Source of the DNA: Chthoniobacterales bacterium
GTDB taxonomy: Bacteria; Verrucomicrobiota; Verrucomicrobiia; Chthoniobacterales; JACTMZ01
DNA length: 64,000 nucleotides
NCBI GenBank assembly: GCA_014879535.1
Contig: JACSRX010000026.1
Coordinates: 1-64,000, forward strand
Direction: 5' to 3'
Shown: piece by piece, positions 20,511 to 29,411 of the stretch
Position numbering within the stretch: position 1 is the stretch's first letter
How the letters are laid out: each line of letters starts with the position of its first letter
The notes under the pieces: model-generated
The model's input: only the letters and a program-made list of their open reading frames with translations
What the model was told of the DNA's origin: nothing
Databases searched by the model: none
Program-made: the position numbers and the translations under genes

Positions 20511-21182
20511 TTAAAGATTTGCCCGCTGCAGGAACTCTCTGTGGGCGTATTTTTCCGCGGTCAATCGGGCCGTTTTTTCCTCGAAGCCGTCCGGCGTTTC
20601 CCACTCCTCCACATCTTCGGCCAAGGCGGCAGCCAGCCGGGAGGCAAAGTCGTCCTTCAGGCGCGGTCCTTGGATGGAGCCCTGATGGAGAAGGCCTTGC
20701 TTCGTCCGGCGCTGCGCCCCTCCCGCAATTTTTTCCCCGCGGAGGAGAACGTCATGCCGCACCGGACCCGCGAAACAGTCATTCCCGGCAGCGCCGGAGT
20801 GGTTGGACAGCGAGACGTCCGGATTCGATTCGCGAAGGGCTTCCGTCAGTGCTTCATGCAGCCGGAGATAGCTCTCCTGTGCGCGGAGGCGTGCCCAGGG
20901 TTCGTGCCTCGGTGCGGTGAGCGTGAATGTGAAATCCCCGTCATGCACCACCACGCCGCCGCCGGTCCATCGTCGGCAGACTGGCAGATCCGGCCGCTTC
21001 CGGGAGGCTGTCTGCCAATCCACAAAATAGCCGGCGCTGACCCAGGGCCTCGCCCAGCGGAACACGCGCAAGACGGGCCCGGATGCCGCGCCAAGCAGCG
21101 CTTCGTCGCATGCCATTTGAGCGGGTCCATCCCTTGCCACGGGATCGCTCCACAGGAAAAGGCGTTTGAAGAGTCGGTCCAT
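20511..21182 (-). CDS. Lipoate-protein ligase A-like protein (BPL/LplA/LipB family)
   Basis: Likely transfers lipoyl or octanoyl groups to lipoyl domains. The 223-residue product (MDRLFKRLFLWSDP) shows the family pattern: MACDEALL, RVFRWARPWVSAGYF, the RRWTGGGVVVHDGDFTFTL glycine motif, and the ligand-contact region containing EKIAGGAQRR, where the K is the conserved lysine. A GTG at 21206 would add eight residues. The protein is shorter than E. coli LplA and lacks its accessory domain, so octanoyltransferase (LipM-like) activity is also possible. Confidence 0.8.
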   Translation of the reverse strand: MDRLFKRLFLWSDPVARDGPAQMACDEALLGAASGPVLRVFRWARPWVSAGYFVDWQTASRKRPDLPVCRRWTGGGVVVHDGDFTFTLTAPRHEPWARLRAQESYLRLHEALTEALRESNPDVSLSNHSGAAGNDCFAGPVRHDVLLRGEKIAGGAQRRTKQGLLHQGSIQGPRLKDDFASRLAAALAEDVEEWETPDGFEEKTARLTAEKYAHREFLQRANL

Positions 21183-21281
21183 CGTGCGCTTGTAGTTAGC
21201 GCGCACACCGGGATGGGGCGAGTCAAGGTTGGGGGAATCTCCGCGTTTGCCGCCGGTGTTTGCGGCGCGGTAAAACCGGGC

Positions 21282-21629
21282 ATGCCTTACCTGTTGAAAC
21301 TAGCCCTGACGGTGGTGATGGTTCTGGCCATCACCGAGGCCACGAAGAGATTCGGATTCTGGGGGTCGCTCCTTGCGGCGCTGCCCGTCGTGTCCCTCAT
21401 TTCGATGGTCTGGATTTACCTCGACACGAGGGACGTCCAAAGAATTTCGGATTTCTCGATCCAGGTTTTCTGGTTCGTGCTGCCGTCGCTCGGGTTGTTC
21501 CTGGCGTTGCCGTGGCTTTTGGCGCGGTTTTCGTTCTTCGCGAGCCTTGGCCTCGGCTGCCTCATCACGGCGGTGCTCTACCTGCTGATGCTCGGCGCGT
21601 TCCGCATATTGAGATTCGATCCGTTCTGA
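21282..21629 (+). CDS. DUF3147-type small membrane protein
   Basis: A 115-residue protein with four hydrophobic segments: LLKLALTVVMVLAITEAT, LLAALPVVSLISMVWIYLDT, FWFVLPSLGLFLALPWLL and a last LGCLITAVLYLLMLGAF. The motif KRFGFWGSLLAALPVVSLISM is typical of the DUF3147 family of inner-membrane proteins. Function unknown. It is divergent from the lipoate-ligase-like gene. The ATG is at 21282; the open frame upstream has no membrane-protein character. Confidence 0.75.
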   Translation: MPYLLKLALTVVMVLAITEATKRFGFWGSLLAALPVVSLISMVWIYLDTRDVQRISDFSIQVFWFVLPSLGLFLALPWLLARFSFFASLGLGCLITAVLYLLMLGAFRILRFDPF

Positions 21630-21734
21630 GTTGTTTTCGATACGGTCCATGGGTTCCTTCCGCCGGTGCGCTGGAATCCGGATGGGCTTGCCTGCTTGTG
21701 GTGCCGGCGATTTGGTGTCCATTAGCTGACTTTC

Positions 21735-22268
21735 ATGAACCATTACGATTTCACGCGCGACTTCCGCGCCGTTTACGACCGTGCCGTGGCGCTGTATGCG
21801 CAGGGACGGCGGGGAGCGGGGACATTTTTCGATGCCGGGCAGCGTGCATTTCTCGCGTCCAACGGCCTCACCGCGCAGCATCTTTACGACTATGCCGAGG
21901 ATTTCTGCGGGGACGGCGATCCTGATTGCGATCAGGCACTGGCCATCGAGTTGGTGCGGCGCGACTACTTCCTCAATGTGCAGGGCGCCAAGCCTTCCCC
22001 GCTGGTCCTCGCCGAAGAGAGCCTGCCGGCCAAGTCCGAGACCGTCGAAGGCATCGGGTGGCTCCCGCGGCTGATTCCCAAGGCACGGGCCAAGCTGCGC
22101 GGTGAGCTGCCGCCATCCCTGATGTATTGCTGCGGTGGCGACCGGCGTTTCTTCAGGGACCACGACATTCTTCCCGCCGAATTCCTCAGCCGCGTGTGGC
22201 GCCACGAGCACGATGATCAGGATGTCATTGACTGGGTGATCCGTCGTTTGGGCGCCCCGCGGGGTTGA
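21735..22268 (+). CDS. DUF5069 domain protein
   Basis: A 177-residue soluble protein. The C-terminal half fits DUF5069: WLPRLIPKARAKLRGELP, YCCGGDRRFF, then DVIDWVIRRL at the end. The N-terminal half has a helical pattern with FCGDGDPDCDQALAIELVRRDYFLNV. The function of the family is not known. It stands alone on the plus strand, followed by the duplicated parB upstream segment. Confidence 0.7.
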   Translation: MNHYDFTRDFRAVYDRAVALYAQGRRGAGTFFDAGQRAFLASNGLTAQHLYDYAEDFCGDGDPDCDQALAIELVRRDYFLNVQGAKPSPLVLAEESLPAKSETVEGIGWLPRLIPKARAKLRGELPPSLMYCCGGDRRFFRDHDILPAEFLSRVWRHEHDDQDVIDWVIRRLGAPRG

Positions 22269-22273
22269 CCGGG

Positions 22274-22336
22274 TCCAGCACACGCTTCCCATCCGGGGCG
22301 CGGGTTCGTTAAGCTGCTTGGCTATGGCAATACCGG
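22274..22336. repeat. Upstream copy of the parB leader (direct repeat R1)
   Basis: A 63-bp segment that matches 23026-23088 at 56 of 63 positions. In both copies it ends in an ATG followed by GGCAA and ACCGG. It includes a candidate promoter (TTCCCA, then TTAAGCT). Here the ATG opens the orphan exported protein; at the other copy it opens parB. Confidence 0.85.
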
Positions 22337-22965
22337 AGCCAAGACGAGGCGTCTGGGCCGTAAAAATGAACTTTGGCGGTTGGGTTTTATCCGGTCTGTT
22401 GCTCGGTTCTGTAAATTTGCCAGCTCAGGATGTTCCACTGGGCGCCCCCGATGAATTTGCGCATCTTTTCGGTTATCCGGTCGGGAGGTTGGTTGTAAGG
22501 GATATCACCGAGGATTCTCGGAAGTCTTTGGGAGATGCGATTGTGTCGGCTCATGAATACATTTCATCAGATGATACCTTCGCCAAAACTCATGTTGTTG
22601 TCGCAAAATCTGGTTTTCAGCCCATAGAACAATTCAGGGAAAAGCTTTCATCCATTCTGGATGGGTCCGTCCGAAATTCAGAAGCGGCGTCCATCATCAA
22701 GAGAGTAAACGGCAAAAATGGGATCGAAGGCTTGGCGGGGTTGGTTGGAAGTGGTCCCGACGGTCAAGTTTGGTGTGCCATTGCCTCGGTTCCTTCAAAA
22801 AAATTGGATATTCTGATATCCATTGGTGCGTCTGTTCCCCCTTTGGTGGAGGTTCCGGAAACATCAGAGTATTTCCGAAATGTTTTTCATGGCAGGGGGT
22901 TCATGATGGATAGACTTTCCAAAACTCTGCAAATCGCGGCGGAGCGCATTGATTCGGAGAAATGA
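22324..22965 (+). CDS. Orphan exported protein of unknown function, AT-richer than neighbours
   Basis: A 213-residue protein. The start at 22324 aligns with the parB ATG in the duplicated leader, and its first residues MAIPEPRRGVWAV echo parB's MAKPALGRGLGAL. A second possible start at 22366 gives a cleaner signal peptide (MNFGGWVLSGLLLGSVNLPAQ). The mature part begins DVPLGAPDEFAHLFGYPVGR and has no domain I know. Base composition is close to even G/C and A/T, with codons such as AAA, GAT and TTT far commoner than in neighbouring genes. This suggests acquired DNA. Confidence 0.68.
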   Translation: MAIPEPRRGVWAVKMNFGGWVLSGLLLGSVNLPAQDVPLGAPDEFAHLFGYPVGRLVVRDITEDSRKSLGDAIVSAHEYISSDDTFAKTHVVVAKSGFQPIEQFREKLSSILDGSVRNSEAASIIKRVNGKNGIEGLAGLVGSGPDGQVWCAIASVPSKKLDILISIGASVPPLVEVPETSEYFRNVFHGRGFMMDRLSKTLQIAAERIDSEK

Positions 22966-23025
22966 AACCTTGTCACAGGCGGCATGGCATTTTGGTGATC
23001 GTATGCTCGCCAGGATCTGATTGAT

Positions 23026-23088
23026 TCCAGCACATGCTTCCCATCCGGGCGGCGGGGTCGTTAAGCTGCACGGCTATGGCAAAACCGG
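23026..23088. repeat. parB leader (direct repeat R2)
   Basis: Second copy of the 63-bp repeat, 752 bp after the first. It contains TTCCCA (23038-23043), a 17- to 18-base spacer, TTAAGCT (from 23061) and the parB ATG at 23076. Conservation of these blocks between copies supports a promoter reading. Confidence 0.85.
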
Positions 23089-23963
23089 CATTGGGAAGGG
23101 GGCTCGGCGCTCTCATTGCGCCCGCGAAAGCGGCGAGTGGCGCCGCGCCGGAAGCGGATGGCGAGCGCGTGCAGGAAGTCGCCTTGGCGCAGGTGGTGGC
23201 CAGCCCGCTGCAACCGCGCACCACGTTTCCGGCGGAGGGATTGGCGGAACTGGTCGAGTCGGTCCGCGAGAACGGCATCATCCAGCCGCTCATCGTCCGC
23301 AAGGTCAACGGCAAGCTCGAACTGATCGCCGGCGAGCGCCGGTGGAGGGCGGCCGGCGAGGCGGGTTTGGACAAGGTGCCGGTGATCGTGCGCGAGGCGA
23401 CCGACCTCGAGGTGCTCGAGCTGGCGCTTGTGGAGAACATCCAGCGCGAGGACCTGAACCCGATCGAGGAGGCACGGGCCTACGCGCGGCTGGCGCAGGA
23501 ATTCGGGCTCAAGCAGGATGTCATCGCGAAGAAGGTCGGCAAAAGCCGCGCCGCGGTGGCCAACACGATGCGTCTGCTCGACTTGGACAGCGAGTTGCAG
23601 ATGCATCTCGTGCAGGAGCGGCTGACCGTCGGGCATGCCAAGGCCCTGCTCGGGCTGCGCACGGCGGAGGAGCAGCGCGCGATTTCCGCGCAGGTGCTCC
23701 GCAAGGGGCTTTCGGTCCGGGCGACCGAGGAACTGGTGAACGAGCACCTGACAAAATCCGGCGGCGCCGGCAAAGGAGGCCGGCGGCGCAAGGTGCGCGA
23801 GGTTCCGGCGGCGGTGCGCCATTTGGAGAACCGCCTGCAGCAGCATCTTTCGACCCGCGTGGAAATCCGCCATGGCGAGGAGAAGGGGCACATCGTCATC
23901 GAGTATTACGGGAACGACGACCTGCACCGGCTCCTCGGGTCGCTGGGGCTGGCCGACGAATAG
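23076..23963 (+). CDS. parB: Chromosome-partitioning protein ParB
   Basis: Binds parS sites and spreads as a CTP-dependent clamp to organise the chromosome origin region. The 295-residue product starts MAKPALGRGLGAL, the typical ParB/Spo0J opening. Seen: QPRTTF, GIIQPLIVR, the CTP-binding GERRWRAA, ENIQREDLNPIEEA, a helix-turn-helix with KKVGKSRAAVANTMRLL, and a C-terminal dimer domain after a basic linker. No parA is adjacent. The desaturase gene follows after only 5 bases, so parB appears to head a run into lipid genes. Confidence 0.96.
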   Translation: MAKPALGRGLGALIAPAKAASGAAPEADGERVQEVALAQVVASPLQPRTTFPAEGLAELVESVRENGIIQPLIVRKVNGKLELIAGERRWRAAGEAGLDKVPVIVREATDLEVLELALVENIQREDLNPIEEARAYARLAQEFGLKQDVIAKKVGKSRAAVANTMRLLDLDSELQMHLVQERLTVGHAKALLGLRTAEEQRAISAQVLRKGLSVRATEELVNEHLTKSGGAGKGGRRRKVREVPAAVRHLENRLQQHLSTRVEIRHGEEKGHIVIEYYGNDDLHRLLGSLGLADE

Positions 23964-23968
23964 CAAGC

Positions 23969-24931
23969 ATGCCCGCGGCATCCATCCCGCCCGTGCGGCG
24001 GCTCATCAACTTCCTCGACAGCGATCATTTCGAGGGTGACCCGGAGGTGATCCGCAACCAGCCCGAGCGCATGGAATGGGGTCGTGTGGTTCCGTTCATC
24101 ATCCTGCATCTGGGGTGTCTCGGCGTGATCTGGACCGGGTGGAGCTGGGTGGCGGTGGGGACGGCGGTGTTCCTGTATTTCGCCCGGATGTTCCTGGTCA
24201 CGGGTTTCTACCACCGGTATTTCAGCCACCGGACGTTCCGCGCCTCGCGTGGTGTCCAATTTGTCGCGGCGTTCCTCGGACTGACCTGCACCCAGCGCGG
24301 TCCGCTGTGGTGGGCGTGGGTCCATCGTCACCATCACCAGCACTCGGACGAGGAGGAGGATTTCCACTCACCGGGGATGCAGGGATTCTGGTGGGCGCAC
24401 ATCGGCTGGATCACGAGCAGCTGCAATTTTCCGACGGATTACTCGAAGGTGAAGGACCTTGCGAAGTATCCCGAACTCGTCTTCCTGAACCGCTTCGACC
24501 TGATCGGCCCGTTTTTCCTGGCTTTCGCGATGCTCGGGTGGGGATGGTTCCTGCAGGCGTTTTTCCCGGCGCTGGGAACGTCGCCGGCGCAGATGCTGGT
24601 GTGGGGGTTCTTCATCAGCACGACCGTGCTTTTCCACGGCACCTCCTGCATCAACTCGCTGGCCCACGTCTTGGGGAGGAAGCGTTACGACACGAGGGAC
24701 GACAGCCGGAACAGCATGATCCTGGCATTCATCACGCTCGGCGAGGGGTGGCACAACAACCACCACCGCCACATGACGGCGGCGCGGCAGGGCTTTTTCT
24801 GGTGGGAGTTCGACCCGACCTACTACCTGCTCAAGGTGTTCTCCTGGCTCGGGATCATCTCCGATCTGCGGCCGGTGCCGGAGTCCGCCTACCGCGAGGC
24901 GGAGGAACGCGTGAAAAGGGCGGCCGGGTGA
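23969..24931 (+). CDS. Acyl-CoA/acyl-lipid desaturase
   Basis: Membrane di-iron fatty-acid desaturase, probably delta-9 type. The 320-residue product has the three histidine boxes HRYFSH, HRHHHQHS and HNNHH, with hydrophobic segments between them (IILHLGCLGVIWTGWSWVAV, FFLAFAMLGWGWFLQAFF). Length and box spacing fit stearoyl-CoA desaturase-like enzymes. It lies 5 bases after parB and 4 bases before the FAD oxidoreductase, so the three are probably cotranscribed. It would supply the double bond that cyclopropane-type methyltransferases downstream could modify. Confidence 0.93.
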   Translation: MPAASIPPVRRLINFLDSDHFEGDPEVIRNQPERMEWGRVVPFIILHLGCLGVIWTGWSWVAVGTAVFLYFARMFLVTGFYHRYFSHRTFRASRGVQFVAAFLGLTCTQRGPLWWAWVHRHHHQHSDEEEDFHSPGMQGFWWAHIGWITSSCNFPTDYSKVKDLAKYPELVFLNRFDLIGPFFLAFAMLGWGWFLQAFFPALGTSPAQMLVWGFFISTTVLFHGTSCINSLAHVLGRKRYDTRDDSRNSMILAFITLGEGWHNNHHRHMTAARQGFFWWEFDPTYYLLKVFSWLGIISDLRPVPESAYREAEERVKRAAG

Positions 24932-24935
24932 TTTT

Positions 24936-26210
24936 GTGAGCAAGGAGCGTCTGGCAGTCGTGGGAAGCGGGGTGTCGGGTCTCGGGGCGGCATGGCTGCT
25001 GCGCGGACGCCATGACGTGACCCTGTTCGAGAAGGAGCCGCGCCCCGGCGGTCACTCGAACACGGTCGAGGTGGAGGAGGATGGGCGACTTCTGCCGGTG
25101 GACACCGGTTTCATGGTGTTCAACAAGGTGACGTATCCGCATCTCGTGCGCCTCTTCGACGAGTTGCGCGTGCCGGTCAGGCCGACCGAGATGAGTTTCA
25201 GCGTGCGGCACGACCTGCTCGACGTGGAATACAACGGGATGGGGCTCCGTCGCATCTTCGCCCAGAGGCGCAACCTGCTGCGTCCGCGTTTCCTCAGCCT
25301 GCTGGCGCAGATCCTACGGTTCTTCCGCCTGGCCAATGCCGCGCTGGACAACGAGGGGCTGGAGTCCATGAGCCTCGAAGATTTCACTCGGGGGCACGGA
25401 TTCGACGGGGATTTCCTCCGGCTTTATCTTGTGCCGATGAGCGCCTCGATCTGGAGCATCACGCCGGGGAGGGCGTTGGACTTCCCGGCCGCCACGCTTT
25501 TGAGGTTCTTCCACAACCACGGGTTCCTCGGGCTCACCACGCACCATCCGTGGTTCACGGTGGACGGCGGGGCGCGCGAGTATGTGAAGCGCATGCTGGC
25601 CGGGCTGCCCCGGCCCCGGGTCTCGGCGCCGGTGGTGTCGGTGTCGGCTTCGGAGGACGGCGTGACGGTGCGCACGGCGGATGGTGCGTGCGGCAGGTTC
25701 GACCGCGTGATCCTTGCGGCCCATGCCGATGAATCGCTGGCGATGCTGGAACGTCCGACGCCGCTGCAGGAAAAACTGCTGGGCGCCTTCCGCTACCAAT
25801 CGAACGAGGCAGTGCTGCACACCGATGCCACGGTCATGCCGAGGCGCCGGCGGGCATGGGCGGCATGGAATTACCGCATGGACCCGAGCGCGGAGGGCGA
25901 GCGGCCATCGACCCACTACCACATGAACCGCCTGCAGGGGGTTTCCGACAAGCGGGACTACTTCGTGAGCCTCAACTACACCGACCGGATTGATCCTGGG
26001 CGGGTGTTGTGGAGGAAGGACTATGCGCATCCGATCTTCGACCGCCGCGCATTGTCCGCGCAGCACCATCTGCCCGCGATCAACGCCGAGATGCCGGGGC
26101 AGCGGGTGTTTTTCTGCGGCAGTTATTTCCGACACGGGTTCCACGAGGACGGGCTCGCCTCGGCGGTGCAGTGCGCAAGGGCGGTGTGCGGGGAAGACCC
26201 ATGGCCGTGA
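24936..26210 (+). CDS. FAD-dependent oxidoreductase of the cyclopropane-lipid cluster type
   Basis: A 424-residue flavoprotein beginning (GTG) SKERLAVVGSGVSGLG with the dinucleotide-binding GxGxxG near residue 10 and FEKEPRPGGHSNTV after it. The family is the amine-oxidase-like protein commonly found beside DUF1365 and cyclopropane synthase genes. Its C-terminal FCGSYFRHGFHEDGLASA closes the FAD site. It has been linked to modification of acyl chains in other bacteria (for example branched or furan fatty acids), but the reaction here is not shown. The stop overlaps the DUF1365 start by 10 bases. Confidence 0.88.
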   Translation: MSKERLAVVGSGVSGLGAAWLLRGRHDVTLFEKEPRPGGHSNTVEVEEDGRLLPVDTGFMVFNKVTYPHLVRLFDELRVPVRPTEMSFSVRHDLLDVEYNGMGLRRIFAQRRNLLRPRFLSLLAQILRFFRLANAALDNEGLESMSLEDFTRGHGFDGDFLRLYLVPMSASIWSITPGRALDFPAATLLRFFHNHGFLGLTTHHPWFTVDGGAREYVKRMLAGLPRPRVSAPVVSVSASEDGVTVRTADGACGRFDRVILAAHADESLAMLERPTPLQEKLLGAFRYQSNEAVLHTDATVMPRRRRAWAAWNYRMDPSAEGERPSTHYHMNRLQGVSDKRDYFVSLNYTDRIDPGRVLWRKDYAHPIFDRRALSAQHHLPAINAEMPGQRVFFCGSYFRHGFHEDGLASAVQCARAVCGEDPWP

Positions 26211-27040
26211 ACTCGTGCTTTTACGAGTGCGACGTCTTCCACCGCCGACTGCGGCCCAAGAGCCATGAGTTCCGCTACCGCGTTTTCTATTTCCATCTCG
26301 ATCTGGACGAGATGGATGAGGTGTCGCGTGTGCTCAGGATCTTCGGCGTCAACCGTCCGAACATCTACAGCCTGCGGGACGGGGACCATTTCCAATACGC
26401 GGTGGACGGATCGGGTGCCCCGGCGCCGGCCGTCGAGAAGCCGCGCGCGATCGCGGGGAACGTGCGGGAATTCCTGCGGCGCTCGGGGTGCCCGCTGGAG
26501 AGCGGATCAATCCGGATGCTCTGTTTCCCGCGGATGTTCGGCTATGTGTTCAACCCGGTCACCATTTACTTCTGCTTCCGGGAGGACGGTGAACCGCATG
26601 CCGCCGTCGTCGAGGTGGGGAACACGTTCCGCGAGTTGAAACCGTTCCTCGTTCCGCGAACGGCGGAGGGCCCCGGTGATTTCGAGGCGCGTTGCCCCAA
26701 GGATTACTACGTGTCGCCCTTCAGTCCGGTGGATTTGGAGTTCCACTTCCGCTTCCACCTGCCCGACCGCCACCTGCGGGTCTTCATCGACAGCCATGAT
26801 GCGGAGGGGAGGGTGCTTGTCAGCACGCTGACGGGTCGGCGTCGCGAGCTGACGGCTCGCAACCTCGCGTGGTTCACGGTGAAGTTTCCGTTCCTCACGC
26901 TGCGGGTGATTTTCCTCATCCATTGGCAAGCGTTGAAGCTCTGGCTCAAACGCATTCCATTTTTCCGGAAGGAAGAGGTTCCCGGCAGCCAGCGCGGCGT
27001 CTTCCGTCCGCACCGCTCGCTGCAAGGGCGGAAGCCATGA
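26201..27040 (+). CDS. DUF1365 family protein
   Basis: A 279-residue protein starting MAVNSCFYECDVFHRRLRPK, the typical opening of DUF1365 (YxGxVxHxRxxPxxHxFxYR-like, here HRRLRPKSHEFRYRVF). FGYVFNPVTIYFCF and SPFSPVDLEFHFRFH are further family marks. DUF1365 proteins accompany cyclopropane synthase and the FAD oxidoreductase in many bacteria; the biochemical role is not settled. The gene overlaps the FAD gene by 10 bases and ends the plus-strand run. The next lipid genes resume at 29517 after two minus-strand genes. Confidence 0.9.
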   Translation: MAVNSCFYECDVFHRRLRPKSHEFRYRVFYFHLDLDEMDEVSRVLRIFGVNRPNIYSLRDGDHFQYAVDGSGAPAPAVEKPRAIAGNVREFLRRSGCPLESGSIRMLCFPRMFGYVFNPVTIYFCFREDGEPHAAVVEVGNTFRELKPFLVPRTAEGPGDFEARCPKDYYVSPFSPVDLEFHFRFHLPDRHLRVFIDSHDAEGRVLVSTLTGRRRELTARNLAWFTVKFPFLTLRVIFLIHWQALKLWLKRIPFFRKEEVPGSQRGVFRPHRSLQGRKP

Positions 27041-27074
27041 CCTAGTATGCGTTCCCTGCCAACCCGAAGGTGAG

Positions 27075-28433
27075 TCAGGGGAATGGCAGATTGCTGCCTG
27101 TTACCGAAGCCACGCGGATCTCGCATCGCAGCAAGGGCGTGCCTTCGGGAGTGGAGATGTCGCAATAAAAAACCACTCCCTCGCCGGGGTTGGTATTGAT
27201 GAGCGTGTGCGCCGGTATCCTCAGGATGGGCGCATCGAAGCCCTGCATCCCGGGTTGCACATAGGGTTGGGGAACGTCGGGGTGCTCATACTCGATAGTC
27301 CACTCGTAGCGCAGACCGCTGGTGTCGCCGGTTGGGGGATTGATCGTCCGGGAAAGGTCGAAAACGAGGCGGCGGTTGGCCGCTACGGAGCTCAGGGGAT
27401 AAACCACCAAGGTCGGTGACGAGGCCTCCTCTTGCAGAAACAGGGCGGTCAGATTGCCATTGTCAACCCGGCGGTAGGCCACCACGACAGGCAGGCCTTC
27501 CGGTTCGATGTTCCTGCGCAGGTGATAGAAGCGAGCCGGGGCCGTCGTGGTATCGACAGCCTCAAAGAGGCTGGTGGAGTAGCGAGTCTGCACGGTGTCG
27601 TCGAAGTCCATGTTGCTCCACCCGCCCGAGGTCAAATCCCCACTCCATTGCGGCCGGAAGTCGGCGTCCGTGATCTGCCATGCGAGCGTGGAGTCGTCTC
27701 CTGTGCGGGTGAAGACCAGCCCGGGCGTGGTTCCCGCGGCATAGCGTAGATCGGTCAGGCGGAACCCGCCCGGGGCAAAGGTGAAGACGCGCACTTCATC
27801 CAGCACGCCGTCGAAATATTCCGCGTTGAGGGCGGGAGGCGCGGCCGCCAGCGCGAAGAGGCCGGAAGGCGCATGGGGGGCCGACAGGCTGGTTCCGGCG
27901 GCGATGCCATTGACATAGAAGGTGGTCGTTCCGGAATCGCGCACGATGGCCAGATGCGTCCATGTGTTGGGCGGTGCCGGGGCGGAACCGACAAACGACA
28001 CGCCACCGAACAGGGCTTGGAATGTGCCGTCCACCTGCATGAGGCCCCACCCGTTGCTGGCGCTGTCCCCATTGTAGGCCAGGCAGCGGCTGCCCGAGGT
28101 GGATCGTGTTTTCACCCACAATTCGATCCCGAAATTGTCCGTCACGTTCGTGACCGCGTTGATGCTGGCGGATTGGCCGCCGGTGAAATCCAGCGCGGTG
28201 TGGCTGAGGAAGAGGGGGCCGGGAGCCGCGTCCGCCGTGTAGGTCGGAGCGCCCGAGGTCACCATCACGCTGGGGGAATGGTCATCGAGGGTGGAGGTCG
28301 CGACGCCGCCCTCCACCGGCGCGGCGGAGTCCATGTCGCCCAAACGATACGAGCAGACCGGCGCGATGCCCGCCCGGCTCACGACCCCGCTGCAAAACAA
28401 GACCAACAGCGTGATCTGTGCGGATGATATCAT
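27075..28433 (-). CDS. Secreted LamG/concanavalin-like domain protein
   Basis: A 452-residue exported protein. The signal peptide is MISSAQITLLVLFCSGVVSRAG from the start at 28433. A LamG-like beta sandwich spans about residues 70-220 (LDFTGGQSASI, FGIELWVKTRS, NTWTHLAIVRDSGTTTFYVNGI, GVLDEVRVFTF). The C-terminal half has a region with RFYHLRR and then an Ig-like part. No anchor motif is seen. Its start lies 1 base past the stop of the PEP-CTERM protease gene, so the two form an operon. Likely an extracellular carbohydrate- or protein-binding protein. Confidence 0.78.
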   Translation of the reverse strand: MISSAQITLLVLFCSGVVSRAGIAPVCSYRLGDMDSAAPVEGGVATSTLDDHSPSVMVTSGAPTYTADAAPGPLFLSHTALDFTGGQSASINAVTNVTDNFGIELWVKTRSTSGSRCLAYNGDSASNGWGLMQVDGTFQALFGGVSFVGSAPAPPNTWTHLAIVRDSGTTTFYVNGIAAGTSLSAPHAPSGLFALAAAPPALNAEYFDGVLDEVRVFTFAPGGFRLTDLRYAAGTTPGLVFTRTGDDSTLAWQITDADFRPQWSGDLTSGGWSNMDFDDTVQTRYSTSLFEAVDTTTAPARFYHLRRNIEPEGLPVVVAYRRVDNGNLTALFLQEEASSPTLVVYPLSSVAANRRLVFDLSRTINPPTGDTSGLRYEWTIEYEHPDVPQPYVQPGMQGFDAPILRIPAHTLINTNPGEGVVFYCDISTPEGTPLLRCEIRVASVTGSNLPFP

Positions 28434-28434
28434 T

Positions 28435-29394
28435 TCAGCAATGACCGGATGGGCTCCGCGATTCCTGCCTGCGGCGCCGGCGGAGGGCGGCGAGTCCCAA
28501 GGCGACAGCACCCGCGGCGAGCAGGGAAACGGTGCCCGGCTCCGGGATCACCGCGACGATGTCCTGCTCGTAGGTCGAGATGCGGGCGTAGTAGTTGGCG
28601 TCGCCGCCGCCGGGGCCCGAGACCTTGTCATCCCCGTAGATGGAGAATCCGCCGTTTTGCACGGCGGTGGCCACGCCGATGAGGAACCAGACATCGTCGA
28701 TCTTCTGGAACAGCGCGGACCCCGAATCGTAGAGCGTGGCAGCCCCTTCGGCGTCACCCAGCCCGTCGGGATTGAATGTCACCCCATCGGCCCCGGCGAT
28801 GGTGCGCAGCGCCTCCATGGAATAGCTCAGATAGTTGACGGTGAGGGCGTCGAGGGGGGCGTTGAGCCCCCAGCGGAGGTCGGAGGTGGAGGCATTGCCC
28901 CAGGTGACATTCGTGGATTCCAAGGGGGTGGCGGGATCGCGCCCGACGCCCCAACCGATCATGGTCGCCTCGCCGCCGAAGACTTCGTTGGTGCTGGTGA
29001 GGAGGCTGACCGCAGGAACGCCGACCGGCTCAATGGTGAGGCGGAACACGGCGAGGTCCGCGCCGCCGGCGACCTGGATGCCGAGATCGCGGGTGCCGGC
29101 CTTGAAGGTCGGGTCGATCTCGAAGGTGTTGGTGCCGTCGAATGTCACATGGGAGAACGAGTTCGTGCCCATCGTCACATGGTCGGCCGTGAGCAGGTAG
29201 CCGTTGCCGAGGTAGATGGCGGAGCCGGAGAGTGAGGTGTTGCCGGCGTTGATGACCTTGGCCACGGAATCCCACGGGGCGCCGGTGCCGGGATCGTCAA
29301 GGTTTGCGCTGTTGTCCAGGTTCCAGAAGACGATCGCCCGCGCGGGAAGCAATCCGGCAAGGACAAGGCAGGCCGAGATGGTGAAAAGTTTCAT
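28435..29394 (-). CDS. Trypsin-like serine protease with PEP-CTERM sorting signal
   Basis: A 319-residue exported protein with signal peptide MKLFTISACLVLAGLLPARA. Chymotrypsin-fold landmarks: H in LLTADHVTMG, D in GGADLAVFRL, and a Ser loop read as LYDSGSALF in place of the usual GDSGGP. The C-terminus is a PEP-CTERM signal: VIPEPGTVSLLAAG, a hydrophobic helix, then LRRRRRQ. Such proteins are sorted by exosortase, normally in exopolysaccharide-producing Gram-negatives. The altered Ser loop keeps the Ser, so activity is plausible. Followed directly by the LamG gene. Confidence 0.8.
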   Translation of the reverse strand: MKLFTISACLVLAGLLPARAIVFWNLDNSANLDDPGTGAPWDSVAKVINAGNTSLSGSAIYLGNGYLLTADHVTMGTNSFSHVTFDGTNTFEIDPTFKAGTRDLGIQVAGGADLAVFRLTIEPVGVPAVSLLTSTNEVFGGEATMIGWGVGRDPATPLESTNVTWGNASTSDLRWGLNAPLDALTVNYLSYSMEALRTIAGADGVTFNPDGLGDAEGAATLYDSGSALFQKIDDVWFLIGVATAVQNGGFSIYGDDKVSGPGGGDANYYARISTYEQDIVAVIPEPGTVSLLAAGAVALGLAALRRRRRQESRSPSGHC

Positions 29395-29411
29395 GCCGGG
29401 GCGACGAGGGA

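Noticed and set aside
21735..22268. Phage or plasmid origin of the region around parB and xerC
   Set aside because: xerC and parB are chromosomal types, neighbours are housekeeping, and no phage, rep or mob genes are present.
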